A stretch of 64,000 nucleotides of DNA from UBA947 sp031550975 (GTDB lineage Bacteria; Cyanobacteriota; Vampirovibrionia; Gastranaerophilales; Gastranaerophilaceae): NCBI GenBank assembly GCA_031550975.1, contig JAVBOC010000005.1, positions 1 to 64,000 of the forward strand, given 5' to 3'. Below the pieces are notes generated by a model. It did not search any database. It was not told the origin of the DNA and saw only the letters and a program-made list of their open reading frames with translations. How positions within the stretch are numbered: position 1 is the stretch's first letter; every line of letters starts with the position of its first letter. This document shows positions 6,693 through 15,601 of this stretch, piece by piece. Position numbers and translations under genes: made by a program.

Positions 6693-8066
6693 ATGGCAAA
6701 GGTTAAATCAAAGTGGGTATGTACAGAGTGCGGGTATGAAACAGCGGGATATTTGGGTAAATGTCCTGAGTGTTCAAGCTGGGGAAGTTTGGCTGAAGAA
6801 GTTTCGTTCGCTACTGTGCAAAACGATGCGCATGCAGTCAAAAACCAGTTTATTAATACCGAAAAACCTGCGCGGTTGAACGAGATTACAATTAATGAAG
6901 AAATTCGTGTTTCAACCCAGATTTCAGAGTTTGACCGGATTTTAGGCGGCGGACTTGTTCAGGGTTCGTTGGTGTTGGTTGCGGGCGACCCCGGGATTGG
7001 CAAATCCACTATAATTTTGCAGGTTTGCGGACAGGTTTGTAATAGCGGTAAAAAAGTTTTATATATTAGCGCAGAAGAAAGTGCTAACCAGTTGAAGCTG
7101 CGCGCTGACAGGCTCGGGATTGGGGCTGAGAACCTTTATATTTATCCCCAAACTTGCATGGAAAATATTAAAGCCCAGATTGAAGAAATAGCACCGGATT
7201 TTGTTGTAGTTGATAGTATTCAGGCGATTTATTCGCAGGCTCTGCCGGGTTCAGCAGGGAGCGTTTCGCAAATCCGTGAGTGTTGCAATCTGTTGATGCA
7301 TATCGCTAAATCCAAAAATATTACGACGCTTGTAATCGGGCACGTTACAAAAGAAGGAAGCATCGCTGGGCCAAAAATTTTAGAACACATGGTTGATACT
7401 GTGATTTATTTTGAAGGGGACAAATATAAGTCTTATAGGCTTTTGCGCTCTATGAAAAACCGTTTTGGAAACACCTCTGAAGTTGGGATTTTTGAGATGC
7501 ACTCGGATGGTTTGCGTGAAGTCAAAAACCCGAACGAATTGTTTTTAAATGAACGCTCTCAAGGGGCGATTCCGGGCAGCGCAATTATTGTGTCAAGTGA
7601 GGGTATGCGACCGCTGTTGGTGGAAATTCAGGCACTGGTCGGCACAACTCCTTACCCGACGCCGCGACGGGTTGCAAACGGGGTTGATAACAACCGCGTT
7701 CACCAAATCCTTGCTGTGCTTGAAAAACGTGTGGGTTTAAACCTTTCAAAACAAGATGTTTATGTAAACGTTATGGGCGGGATTGATGTGTCTGAGCCGT
7801 CTGCAGACTTGGGGATTGCGCTTGCGATAGCAACTTGCGCGCGCGATGTTGTGGTTGATTCTCAAACGGTAATCATTGGCGAAATCGGTTTATCGGGCGA
7901 AATCCACCCGGTAAACAACATAGAAAAACGCCTCAACGAGGCGATTTCTTCGGGCTTTAAAAAGGCTATTATTCCGCATTCAAACAACATTCCTAAAGGC
8001 TGCAAGATTGAAATAATCCAAGTCAAACGCCTTATGGACGCGATTACTGCTTGTATTAGTGTATAG
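6693..8066 (+). CDS. radA: DNA repair protein RadA
   Basis: 457 residues, typical for RadA/Sms. An N-terminal C4 zinc finger (C10, C13, C24, C27 in CTECGYE...KCPEC) is followed by a RecA-like ATPase with Walker A GDPGIGKST at 98-106. The RadA-specific KNRFG motif and a C-terminal Lon-protease-like domain (YPTPRRVANGVDNNR, DLGIALAIA, GEIGLSGEI) complete the family layout. RadA is a branch-migration helicase acting with RecA in recombinational repair. It appears as a single-gene unit. Its 3' end overlaps the convergent gene at 8056 by 11 bases. Confidence 0.97.
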   Translation: MAKVKSKWVCTECGYETAGYLGKCPECSSWGSLAEEVSFATVQNDAHAVKNQFINTEKPARLNEITINEEIRVSTQISEFDRILGGGLVQGSLVLVAGDPGIGKSTIILQVCGQVCNSGKKVLYISAEESANQLKLRADRLGIGAENLYIYPQTCMENIKAQIEEIAPDFVVVDSIQAIYSQALPGSAGSVSQIRECCNLLMHIAKSKNITTLVIGHVTKEGSIAGPKILEHMVDTVIYFEGDKYKSYRLLRSMKNRFGNTSEVGIFEMHSDGLREVKNPNELFLNERSQGAIPGSAIIVSSEGMRPLLVEIQALVGTTPYPTPRRVANGVDNNRVHQILAVLEKRVGLNLSKQDVYVNVMGGIDVSEPSADLGIALAIATCARDVVVDSQTVIIGEIGLSGEIHPVNNIEKRLNEAISSGFKKAIIPHSNNIPKGCKIEIIQVKRLMDAITACISV

Positions 8067-8640
8067 CAGGCGGAATATTGCTTCTATCTGCTATTTTAAC
8101 AATTTGTTTGATCGCTTTCATAACGTTTTTAGGTGAAAGTTTTGCGAAAGGAGTAGGAAAGCCTTCCGCACCATACATTGTTGCACATCCTCTTTCAGGA
8201 ACAAAAGTTGCTTCTATAATACCAGGTTTTCCTTGACGTTCAAAAGCAAGTTGCATTACTTGTATTGGATGTGGGTTCTTTTTCTTCGGAAACAATGCAC
8301 TAAAATATTCCCCAGATTTGCCTCCAAGACGACCATTAAGCCTAAACGTAACCGTGTCGCCATCTTTTAAATGAGGAAGAATTCCTTGTCTGATAGTGTT
8401 CATAGCGGCTTTTGATTGTCCACCTAAGTAACCAACAAACTCATTAGCTTCTTGTGTTACGATGACGGTTTTGCCGGGTTGTTTGCTGCCAATATGGACA
8501 CCCGTAGACGGCGTATGGTATACATGCGCACCTGCAGGCTTACATTTAATTAAAAAAGCTTCTGTCGGAATTTTTGGTTTGCCTAAAGTTGAAACAAACT
8601 CTACTAATTTTGGGGTAATTGCGGGAGTTTTACCAATCAT
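8056..8640 (-). CDS. Hypothetical protein
   Basis: 194 residues, basic, starting MIGKTPAITPKLVEF. There is no signal peptide, and no motif I can assign. It contains a compact alpha/beta-looking middle (GKTVIVTQEANEFVGYLGGQS, GDTVTFRLNGRLGGKSGEYFSALFP) and a C-terminal helix. It converges on radA with an 11-base overlap. Upstream on its own strand AAGCAA, 18 bp and TTTATA form a weak version of the TAGCAA/TTTAAT promoter seen elsewhere in the window. GGAAAAAATT before the ATG is the likely ribosome site. Confidence 0.65.
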   Translation of the reverse strand: MIGKTPAITPKLVEFVSTLGKPKIPTEAFLIKCKPAGAHVYHTPSTGVHIGSKQPGKTVIVTQEANEFVGYLGGQSKAAMNTIRQGILPHLKDGDTVTFRLNGRLGGKSGEYFSALFPKKKNPHPIQVMQLAFERQGKPGIIEATFVPERGCATMYGAEGFPTPFAKLSPKNVMKAIKQIVKIADRSNIPPAIH

Positions 8641-8840
8641 AATTTTTTCCTTCTATTTTTACTACATCTGTTATAAAGAAGGTGAAATTTTAGAATTGCT
8701 TAAAACAGTCGCTTTCTTCATATTTATTTACATTATACCTTAAAGGCGTTTTATTATATTTACCCCAACACTTGCGCCCAAATCATGTTAGTGCTAGCAT
8801 GTTGGTGTTAAAGATTTACACTAAATAAGGAGATATTTTT

Positions 8841-9845
8841 ATGGTAAATGTAGCAATTAACGGCTTTGGTAGAATCGGCCGTAACACACTTAGAGCAGCT
8901 ATTGCAGAAGGCATTTTTGATAAAATCAACTATGTTGCAATCAACGACCCTGGTTTGACACCAAAAGACGCTGCACACGTATTCATGTTTGACTCAGTTA
9001 TGGGCAGATTCTGTGGTACTGTTGAAGCAGCAGCAGACGGACTTATTATCAACGGCAAAAAAATCAAATTTTATGCTGAAAAAGACCCAGCAGCACTTCC
9101 TTGGAAAGAACTTAATGTTGACGTTGTAATCGAATCAACTGGTTTCTATACTGATGCTGAAAAAGCGAAAGCTCACATCACAGCCGGTGCTAAAAAAGTT
9201 ATCATCTCTGCACCTGCTAAAAACGAAGACGTTACTATCGTTTTAGGTGTTAACGAAAAAGAATACGACCCAGCGAAACACAACGTAATTTCTATGGCGT
9301 CTTGCACAACTAACTGCTTAGCACCTGTTGCTAAAGTTATTGACGAGCAATTCGGTATCGTTAAAGGTCTTATGACTACAACTCACTCATACACAGGCGA
9401 CCAAAGATTGCTTGACGCTGGTCACTCTGACCCACGTCGTGCAAGAGCTGGTGCGTTGAACATCGTTCCTACAACAACTGGTGCGGCTAAAGCGGTTGCA
9501 TTGGTTCTTCCACAGTTGAAAGGTAAATTGAACGGTTTCGCATTGCGTGTTCCAACTCCGGACGTATCTGTTGTTGACGTTGTATTTGAAACAGCAAAAC
9601 CTGTCACTGCTGAAGCTGTAAACGCGGCTTTAAAAGCAGCAGCTGACGGCAAAATCCTTGCTTACGAAGAAAGACCATTGGTATCAACTGACTTTATCGG
9701 TTCATCTGAATCTTCAACAGTTGACGCTGCGTTGACAATGACAATCGGCGACAATATGGTTAAAGTTGTTTCTTGGTACGACAACGAGATGGGTTATTCA
9801 ACACGTCTTGCTGAAACTACTTTGATGGTTGCAAACTCACTATAG
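8841..9845 (+). CDS. gap: Glyceraldehyde-3-phosphate dehydrogenase, type I
   Basis: 334 residues, full length. It has the Rossmann NGFGRIGR, the catalytic cysteine in SCTTNC (C155) with its general-base histidine in TTTHSYTGDQ (H182), and phosphate-site residues in PRRARAGALNIVPTTTGAAKA. The acidic residue after the second strand (AINDP) usually means NAD preference. It oxidises and phosphorylates G3P in glycolysis. Codon use is strongly selected (uniform GCA/GTT/AAA), as expected of a highly expressed gene. AAGGAG precedes the ATG. The roughly 200-bp upstream region holds an 8-bp palindrome TGCTAGCA within CATGTTAG...CATGTTGG, a possible operator. A clear terminator follows, so it is monocistronic. 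Confidence 0.98.
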   Translation: MVNVAINGFGRIGRNTLRAAIAEGIFDKINYVAINDPGLTPKDAAHVFMFDSVMGRFCGTVEAAADGLIINGKKIKFYAEKDPAALPWKELNVDVVIESTGFYTDAEKAKAHITAGAKKVIISAPAKNEDVTIVLGVNEKEYDPAKHNVISMASCTTNCLAPVAKVIDEQFGIVKGLMTTTHSYTGDQRLLDAGHSDPRRARAGALNIVPTTTGAAKAVALVLPQLKGKLNGFALRVPTPDVSVVDVVFETAKPVTAEAVNAALKAAADGKILAYEERPLVSTDFIGSSESSTVDAALTMTIGDNMVKVVSWYDNEMGYSTRLAETTLMVANSL

Positions 9846-9864
9846 AGTGAATTAAAATAAAACC

Positions 9865-9896
9865 AAAAACCGGAGGCGAAAGTCTCCGGTTTTTTT
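9865..9896 (+). terminator. Intrinsic terminator of gap
   Basis: AAAAACCGGAG stem, GCGAAAGT loop, CTCCGG followed by a run of seven T, 20 bases after the stop codon. Confidence 0.92.
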
Positions 9897-9929
9897 ATTG
9901 CTATTAAAACAAAATCTGAACTATTAATC

Positions 9930-10925
9930 CTAATGTTCCGGTCCGCTTACACAGTAAGGCCCAAGAGATACGTTTTTACCATAACTGCCATTAGATTGGG
10001 CAGACGGGTTGCCTATTGTGTGGTATATATAGTAGGCAGAGCTGCTGCCGTTCTCTTGCTTTGCCCAGTACCAAACCGGAACACCACTTCCGCCCCATTC
10101 TGACGTCGGATAATTGGCTGCAATAGTCGCCCCTTCGTTTCTAGTTGGCAGGCGTTTCCCAAAGTGCTCACAAGACTCTGCTGCTGCTGCCCAGTGGTCG
10201 TTTGCACAAGAAGCATTGCCTGCTCTATAATAAGGGTGTCCTGAACTACAGGTATTTATACCACGGGCAGGTTGACCTATAGGTTGAGTCCAAGGAGATG
10301 GGACATTCCCGCACAACTCCAAGTCTGCAGCTATTTGTTTGCAAATAAGCGGCCCAATATCTACGTTTTCTGGTAAATTGTTATATAAATGTATGTCTGT
10401 TCCCATTTTATTAGGGCCTTCTTTGCCATTTGTATCATAGAGTATACTTATAGTGCAGTCCGCAACTTCTATTCCTGCTGCTGCTGGATCAAGACTTTTG
10501 CAGGCCGGGTTGTACACGAGCATTGCATTTGATCCATTGGCTAAGCTAAAGCCCATTACATTGGTACCCCACGCATCACGACCAAATTTCTTTCTGTTGT
10601 TGTAAGCACTCGAATTTACCGTTGTTGTGCCATTTGTAAATTGTGGTACGAAACAATCAGATGCCGTATCGCAGGTTTTTGTTACCTTCATAAAAAGTTT
10701 TAACCCTTCAGCAAAAGTTTCTGTTGTTAGGTAACCAGTTAGTCTCTGACGGGCATGCATTTGGCTTAAGCCTTCAAATAGGCGACTTTTATAAACTTCA
10801 TTTTCTGTTTTCCATCTATCTTCCTGCCAGTTTTTCATTAACGTAGGAATGGTAAGTGCGGCGACAACGCCGATAACGCCCAATACAATCAAAACCTCAG
10901 CAAGTGTAAAGCCTTTTTTGCTCAT
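9930..10925 (-). CDS. Type IV pilin-like protein with lectin-fold-like C-terminus
   Basis: 331 residues starting MSKKGFTLAEVLIVLG. The class III leader is cut after G5 in the family, leaving F+1 and E+5, followed by about 20 hydrophobic residues (pseudopilin spine). I preferred the ATG at 10925, with GGGAG upstream, to a longer frame. The globular part is cysteine-rich. Near the C-terminus CEHFGKRLPTRNE...SEWGGSGVPVWYW resembles the 'CxxxGxRLPTxxEW' core of DUF1566/FGE-like C-type-lectin folds, often found in surface adhesins. Two related pilin-like genes lie at 15602 and 57425. Likely a minor pilin or surface pseudopilin. Confidence 0.85.
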   Translation of the reverse strand: MSKKGFTLAEVLIVLGVIGVVAALTIPTLMKNWQEDRWKTENEVYKSRLFEGLSQMHARQRLTGYLTTETFAEGLKLFMKVTKTCDTASDCFVPQFTNGTTTVNSSAYNNRKKFGRDAWGTNVMGFSLANGSNAMLVYNPACKSLDPAAAGIEVADCTISILYDTNGKEGPNKMGTDIHLYNNLPENVDIGPLICKQIAADLELCGNVPSPWTQPIGQPARGINTCSSGHPYYRAGNASCANDHWAAAAESCEHFGKRLPTRNEGATIAANYPTSEWGGSGVPVWYWAKQENGSSSAYYIYHTIGNPSAQSNGSYGKNVSLGPYCVSGPEH

Positions 10926-10940
10926 ATAACATCTCCCATT

Positions 10941-10974
10941 AAAGATTACCATCCTAAAGAGTATCATCCTAAGG
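10941..10974 (-). repeat. Short tandem repeat in the pilin gene leader
   Basis: On the minus strand TTAGGATGATACTCT is followed directly by TTAGGATGGTAATCT and a degenerate TTAATGGGAGATG that contains the ribosome site. The period is about 15 bp. Confidence 0.5.
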
Positions 10975-11092
10975 TATATTATACCCATTTTAAGAAGAAA
11001 ACAAATGTAATGTAATGTTTTGTTACATTTAATCAGTCATTAGAGCTATAACGGCAGGAGTTTACAGGTGTGACAAGATATAGCTTAAAAAC

Positions 11093-13903
11093 TCATTTTT
11101 TCAAAGCATTTAGATATTCTTCGTTGTATTTTAAGGTATTTTTGGTTGCTACAACGGAGTATATCGGTTTTCCGCTGAAGATATGTTTTGCCGCATTTTG
11201 GATGTCTTCGGCTGTAATCTGGTCAACTATCTCTAATTTTTGGTTTTCGCGCGAAGTTCCGTATGACGAAGACAGGCCTGCCATAAGCGCATCTGTTTTG
11301 CCGCCGGCATCTTCACAAACGCTAAGGAGAGCGTTTTTCAGCCCTAATTTAGCGTTTCGCAATTCTTCGTCTGAAACTTTTTCGTTAATCATTTTGTTAA
11401 TGTGGTTTTTGAACCCTTCAAGTGATTTTTGAACGTTGTCATAGCTGATTTCGCCGGTTTCAGAGTTTTCGGTAGTGGTGCCGATTGAGAGTTTAATCCT
11501 GCCGACGCTATCGCCCAACGCCACTGATGAACGCACACGGTACGCGAGTTTTTGCTCTTCTCGGAGGTCATTGAATAAGCGCGAAGATGTTCCGCTGCCA
11601 AGGATTGAGTTCATAAGCTGCAGCGTAATATAATCTTTCAGGTTGCCGTTTGTTTCAAATTGGTATGCCTGGATTATATTTGCCTGATTTTTGTTATCGG
11701 CTTCGGAAATAACCTTTGTTTCTTTAATCTCTTTATATTTTTCTAATGAAATAGGTTCATGCTCGCGGACTGCCTTCATTGAACCTAACTCAGCGATTGC
11801 AGTATTAAATAATTCCGGCTGTTTAGAAAATGGCGCTGAGATTACCACTCTGGCTTGCGCATTATTTAGAATATTTGAGTGCAATTCTTTTAAATCTTCC
11901 ATTGTTACGTGGTCAAGGCTTTCTAAAATCTCGTCATTTGTATAGCCGCGAACCATCCCTTTATAAAGTTCCCAATCAAGATTAACATCAGCGGATTTTT
12001 CAGACATCATAATATTTTCTCTGATGTCGTTTTTTGCATGTTCAAAAGCATCTTGTTCAAAACGCGGGTTGTACAAGACTTCTTTGAACAATTTCATGGC
12101 TTTCCCGGCATCATCAATGTCGAAGTTTGAATATGCATTTATTGTCTGGCTTCCGGAATTAAAATACTGAGAAATCCCGTCTTTTTGGCGAGTAGTCGTA
12201 AATTCTTCTTCTGTTTTAAAAGCAGAACCTTCATTTAGCATTTTATCCAATATCAAATACGCAGCAGGCTTGGTCATAAACTGGTCTTTGCACTCAAATT
12301 CAACCGACATATATGAATTTCTGGTTGAAATATCGTTTGTTACGAGTAGCACATTGTTTGGCAATTGATACTCGGTAACTTTTTTCATATTAATAGCTTG
12401 TTTTTTCCTAGAAAATGAAATCGCGGCTTTGTGATTAGCTTTAATGCTTTCGATATCAGCGCTTTTCGGGTGCATAACAGTAACAGCAGTCTTGTTTAAA
12501 TCCAAATATTTTTTCGCAAATTTAACTATATCATCAGCGGTCAAACTGTTAATTGTTTTTTCGTACTCGCCAATTCTTTCTAATTTGCCGTCAAGTAATG
12601 CGGTTCCGATTGCAAAATTTATTCCGTGTGAGCTTTCAAAAATTCCTGAAAAACCTTTGAGTAATTGCTTTTTCATAATCTGCATTTCTTCGTCAGTCGG
12701 CGGTTCGTCCTGCAAACGGGCAATTTCGTTAAACATGACTTTTAACACTTTTTCGCTGTTTTCATCGCTTGAATCGGAAGCTATTATAATAGCTTTGCCG
12801 TCAGTTGGCTTGTTGCTGATTCGCTCCTCTGTCATCCATGCAGAAGTATTGAATTGCTTTAACTTTCTATCCAGCCTTGAAGATCTTGAACCGGCAAGAA
12901 TATTTTCAAGCGCATCAAGCAAAACCTCCTCTTTTTCACTGTTGTTTGGAGGACCGTTGAATGCCATGACGATTGTTGTTGCCGGTGTTTTGTCGGAGAT
13001 TATATCTTCGCGGATTGTTTTTGTAATAGGTTTCAAATTCTCATGAACCTTTGCTTGCGGTGGTTTGCGGTTAGATTTGAAGTGCTTTGAAATCAATTTA
13101 ATCGTTTCATCCGGCTCAATTTCGCCCGTGATAACAGTTACCATGTTCGCGGGATAATAGTTTTTGTTGTAATAATCGACTACGTCTTCGCGGGTCAAAT
13201 TCGTTATGTTGTCGGTCGTTCCGCCAATCATGTCCGAAGAGGTTGAATTGATGTTATAAAGATTTTTTAGCGTCTTGTTGAACGCAAGCCCGCTCGCGTT
13301 TGAGGTAATCATGTTGATTTCAGAGTTAACAATCCCTTTTTCTTTATCCAATTTTTCCTGTTTGAAGAACGGAGTCTCTAACATAGAAGCATGGATTTTA
13401 ATCTTTTGCTCAAGGTCGCCGTCGTTTAACAGGTGCGACTTGATGAAATAATCAGTGACGGAAAAACTCGTGCTGGCGTTGGTGTTTGCGCCCATGCCAT
13501 TAACAACTTTGAAAAAATCGCCTTCTTCTAAGCCCTCAGAACCGTTAAATAAATTATGCTCAATATAGTGGCTGATGCCGCGAACCTTGTCAGGCTCGTT
13601 CATAGCGCCGCAATTGACGTAAGTTTTAACCACGGTCTCGCCTTCTTTTGGTATGATTATAACCCGCTGGCCGTTGGATAATTTATAGGTGTGCACCTTG
13701 GTGTCATATGGCAGGGTTAAAGTCCCGGTGTTGCTGTAAGAAATCGGCGTTTTTACAGGTAAATGCGCGGGATTGGTTTGCAGTTCTTTTGTTTCTGGTT
13801 GCGTTTGCACAGCAGGATTTGACGCAAACGATTGCTGCTTCGGCATTACATTATTTAAATTTATCCCTGTCTTGCGAAGGTTGGATTTTATTACAATATC
13901 CAA
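11093..13903 (-). CDS. Large M16-family zinc peptidase
   Basis: 936 residues, two full M16 halves in one chain (pitrilysin/insulinase family). The inverted zinc motif HYIEH lies at 112-116, with a downstream glutamate in VNSEINM (E195) as expected third ligand. The second half lacks the zinc motif, as is normal for the inactive half, but has the R-Y-like substrate region near RVRSSVALG. The start is a TTG (MDIVIKSNLRK) because the nearest ATG upstream is followed at once by TAA. Residues 20-27 (MPKQQSFAS) resemble the F-G N-terminal signature, and there is no Sec signal. A second, shorter M16 enzyme lies at 42517. Substrate unknown. Confidence 0.9.
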   Translation of the reverse strand: MDIVIKSNLRKTGINLNNVMPKQQSFASNPAVQTQPETKELQTNPAHLPVKTPISYSNTGTLTLPYDTKVHTYKLSNGQRVIIIPKEGETVVKTYVNCGAMNEPDKVRGISHYIEHNLFNGSEGLEEGDFFKVVNGMGANTNASTSFSVTDYFIKSHLLNDGDLEQKIKIHASMLETPFFKQEKLDKEKGIVNSEINMITSNASGLAFNKTLKNLYNINSTSSDMIGGTTDNITNLTREDVVDYYNKNYYPANMVTVITGEIEPDETIKLISKHFKSNRKPPQAKVHENLKPITKTIREDIISDKTPATTIVMAFNGPPNNSEKEEVLLDALENILAGSRSSRLDRKLKQFNTSAWMTEERISNKPTDGKAIIIASDSSDENSEKVLKVMFNEIARLQDEPPTDEEMQIMKKQLLKGFSGIFESSHGINFAIGTALLDGKLERIGEYEKTINSLTADDIVKFAKKYLDLNKTAVTVMHPKSADIESIKANHKAAISFSRKKQAINMKKVTEYQLPNNVLLVTNDISTRNSYMSVEFECKDQFMTKPAAYLILDKMLNEGSAFKTEEEFTTTRQKDGISQYFNSGSQTINAYSNFDIDDAGKAMKLFKEVLYNPRFEQDAFEHAKNDIRENIMMSEKSADVNLDWELYKGMVRGYTNDEILESLDHVTMEDLKELHSNILNNAQARVVISAPFSKQPELFNTAIAELGSMKAVREHEPISLEKYKEIKETKVISEADNKNQANIIQAYQFETNGNLKDYITLQLMNSILGSGTSSRLFNDLREEQKLAYRVRSSVALGDSVGRIKLSIGTTTENSETGEISYDNVQKSLEGFKNHINKMINEKVSDEELRNAKLGLKNALLSVCEDAGGKTDALMAGLSSSYGTSRENQKLEIVDQITAEDIQNAAKHIFSGKPIYSVVATKNTLKYNEEYLNALKK

Positions 13904-14019
13904 TTACATGTACCCCTGATTCTGAGCATACTACACCTATATTAATATGAAAACGCAAACAATGGAAGAATTGCCTATTTTTAGACAAAAGGTTTATCTA
14001 TTGTTACATTAGGTGTTTG

Positions 14020-14349
14020 TTAATGCTTTATAAGACTTTTGATAACTTTGTAGATATCTTCAAGTTTTTCCGGTTGCTCTTTTATTGATTCCACATCACT
14101 AATAATCTCATCAACTAAATCCTGAGCGCTTTTATCAAGGTGGTCAACAGCAAATAATTCTTCGGGCGTGGTTCTCAATGCAGATATAATTCTATCCAAA
14201 GTATCTGCCGTTACAAAGTTTTCGCCAATTTCTATTCCGCTCAATGTTCTTAATGACAAATCTATTTTCTCCGCAAGTTGTTCTTGTGTAAGTCCTTGGG
14301 TTTTACGTAATCTTTTAATCTTACTGCCTAATTGCTTTTTTATGCTCAT
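14020..14349 (-). CDS. XRE-family HTH regulator 1
   Basis: 109 residues. The N-terminal HTH_3 domain (IKRLRKTQGLTQEQLAEKIDLSLRTLSGIE) has a classical recognition helix around residues 30-45. It is followed by an acidic helical tail ending IYKVIKSLIKH. It is a paralogue of the regulator at 15097 (same length and tail pattern). It is divergent from the gene at 14586, with a perfect 7-bp-arm palindrome in its own promoter region, suggesting autorepression and control of the neighbour. AAAGGTG precedes the ATG. Confidence 0.88.
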   Translation of the reverse strand: MSIKKQLGSKIKRLRKTQGLTQEQLAEKIDLSLRTLSGIEIGENFVTADTLDRIISALRTTPEELFAVDHLDKSAQDLVDEIISDVESIKEQPEKLEDIYKVIKSLIKH

Positions 14350-14363
14350 CGTTCACCTTTATT

Positions 14364-14384
14364 TTATGAAGTTAAAATTCATAA
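14364..14384. promoter_or_regulatory. Palindromic candidate operator
   Basis: TTATGAA-GTTAAAA-TTCATAA, perfect 7-bp arms, 15 bp upstream of the XRE start. Partial copies of ATGAAATTAAAT/CTCAT recur at about 14470-14515 nearer the divergent gene. Confidence 0.55.
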
Positions 14385-14493
14385 TAATTAAATAATCTGC
14401 TATTTAACTATAGTCTATATTAACTTTTGTGAAGCTGCAATGAGCCGACATATCAATATATTTAGATAATATGAAATTAAATCTCATAAAATC

Positions 14494-14524
14494 TAGCAAT
14501 TATGAAATCTAATTTTACTTTAGA
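14494..14524 (+). promoter_or_regulatory. TAGCAA-19-TTTAGA promoter-like motif
   Basis: TAGCAA at 14494-14499, 19 bp, TTTAGA at 14519-14524. A weaker -10 than the other copies. It lies among the ATGAAAT half-sites, so an XRE protein could occlude it. Confidence 0.4.
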
Positions 14525-14585
14525 TAGATGTAGGTAATTTAAGGATGATTTTTAAAAAATCAACAAAACGAAAAGGAAGGTTATT

Positions 14586-15029
14586 ATGACAAGTTTCGCA
14601 ACACAAGCAATTTTAGGGCCAACTATCGCTTCATTGGCGTCAAGAGAAAAAGGTTCATTTGGGAACAGAGCAGATTGTGCAGGGGCACATCTAAAAAATG
14701 GTTTAGTAACAACAGCACAAACTGGCTTAGCCGCAGCAGCAGTGGGCGGTACAGCATACGCAGTAGCTAAAAATGGTAACGTTGCAAAAGTATTTGCAAA
14801 ACCAGTAACTTCTATAGTAGATATGTTCCAAAAAAGCATTAAAAGCCCAAAAGCAAATGCTATATTGAAAAAAATCAACAATCTGCCGGGAAAAACCAAA
14901 GCATTAGGCTTGATCGCAGCGGTAGGTTTGACGGTTCTAGGTTATGTTGGTAAAAACGGTATTTATAAAATGGGTCAAATCGACCAAAAATACACTGACA
15001 AAGCTAAAATGCAAGGCGTTATGTCTTAA
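14586..15029 (+). CDS. Small alanine/glycine-rich protein, F-G motif
   Basis: 147 residues. The N-terminal region contains KGSFGNRAD (F25, G26). Two hydrophobic Ala/Gly-rich segments at about residues 45-62 (GLAAAAVGGTAYAVA) and 107-122 (LGLIAAVGLTVLGYVG) could be short membrane helices, each beside lysine-rich stretches. AAGGAAGG precedes the ATG closely. It is divergently paired with the XRE regulator at 14349 and followed by a strong terminator. Codon use (GCA-rich) is like a well-expressed gene. Family not recognised. It could be a small membrane or toxin-like protein, but nothing proves it. Confidence 0.7.
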   Translation: MTSFATQAILGPTIASLASREKGSFGNRADCAGAHLKNGLVTTAQTGLAAAAVGGTAYAVAKNGNVAKVFAKPVTSIVDMFQKSIKSPKANAILKKINNLPGKTKALGLIAAVGLTVLGYVGKNGIYKMGQIDQKYTDKAKMQGVMS

Positions 15030-15050
15030 GTTAGTCAAAATTCGCACATT

Positions 15051-15084
15051 AATAAAGCTCCCACTTTTGCGGGAGCTTTATTGT
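15051..15084. terminator. Bidirectional terminator
   Basis: AATAAAGCTCCC / GGGAGCTTTATT, a 12-bp perfect stem with an 8-nt loop, between convergent genes ending at 15029 and 15097. Confidence 0.85.
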
Positions 15085-15096
15085 ATTCAAATACTT

Positions 15097-15420
15097 TTAC
15101 TTCGCGGTAAATGAGGATTTTAGGAGCTTGTAGATAAATTCTTTGCTGGTTTTATCTTGTGAATTCACAATGTTCCCGATTGCTTCATCAAGGTTTTCGG
15201 GGATGTCGACAGTGGAGAATTGGAAAAACTCGTGCAATTCGATTTCTAAGACGGTCGACATTTTATCTAACACATGAAGCGATGGGAAAAACCTGCCCGA
15301 TTCAACTCCGCTGAGCGAAGAAGTCTCAATGCCGATTTTTTCAGACAAAGTTTCTTGCGTGTACCCCTTAGATTTGCGCAGTTCTTTGATGCGTTTCCCT
15401 AATAATTTCTTGTTATCCAT
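15097..15420 (-). CDS. XRE-family HTH regulator 2
   Basis: 107 residues from the ATG at 15420 (MDNKKLLGKRIKELRK). A further ATG nine bases upstream is possible. HTH_3 domain IKELRKSKGYTQETLSEKIG with recognition part SSLSGVESGRFFPSL, then a short acidic linker and helix ending YKLLKSSF. It is a paralogue of regulator 1 at 14020. It is divergent from the pilin-like gene at 15602, and a perfect dyad GTGATA-C-TATCAC sits upstream of its own start, the usual position for autoregulation. Confidence 0.88.
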   Translation of the reverse strand: MDNKKLLGKRIKELRKSKGYTQETLSEKIGIETSSLSGVESGRFFPSLHVLDKMSTVLEIELHEFFQFSTVDIPENLDEAIGNIVNSQDKTSKEFIYKLLKSSFTAK

Positions 15421-15456
15421 GCTCAACATAATACCCTTTTTAGGCGTAAAAAATAA

Positions 15457-15469
15457 GTGATACTATCAC
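15457..15469. promoter_or_regulatory. Palindromic candidate operator
   Basis: GTGATACTATCAC, a perfect 6-bp-arm dyad about 37 bp upstream of XRE 2. Related ATCACTGAT sequence recurs at 15516-15524, inside the spacer of the divergent pilin promoter. Confidence 0.55.
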
Positions 15470-15509
15470 CTATTTAGACGATTAATCAGTGTTGAGCACT
15501 TTAAACCTA

Positions 15510-15538
15510 TTGACAATCACTGATAAATAATGTAAAGT
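15510..15538 (+). promoter_or_regulatory. Sigma70-type promoter of pilin-like gene
   Basis: TTGACA (15510-15515), 17-bp spacer containing ATCACTGAT, TAAAGT (15533-15538). Confidence 0.6.
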
Positions 15539-15601
15539 GAGTAATTAATTAAGGGTTTTTGGAAAAACTATTAATTGAGTAAGAAGTAAAGGAGAAAAAA
15601 C

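Noticed and set aside
8784..8809. CIRCE heat-shock operator upstream of gap
   Set aside because: TTAGTGCTAGCATGTTGGTGTT lacks the TTAGCACTC-N9-GAGTGCTAA arms; only a TGCTAGCA palindrome is present.
12444..13046. 200-codon plus-strand frame opposite the M16 gene
   Set aside because: Serine-rich low-complexity shadow of the antisense strand of a conserved peptidase.
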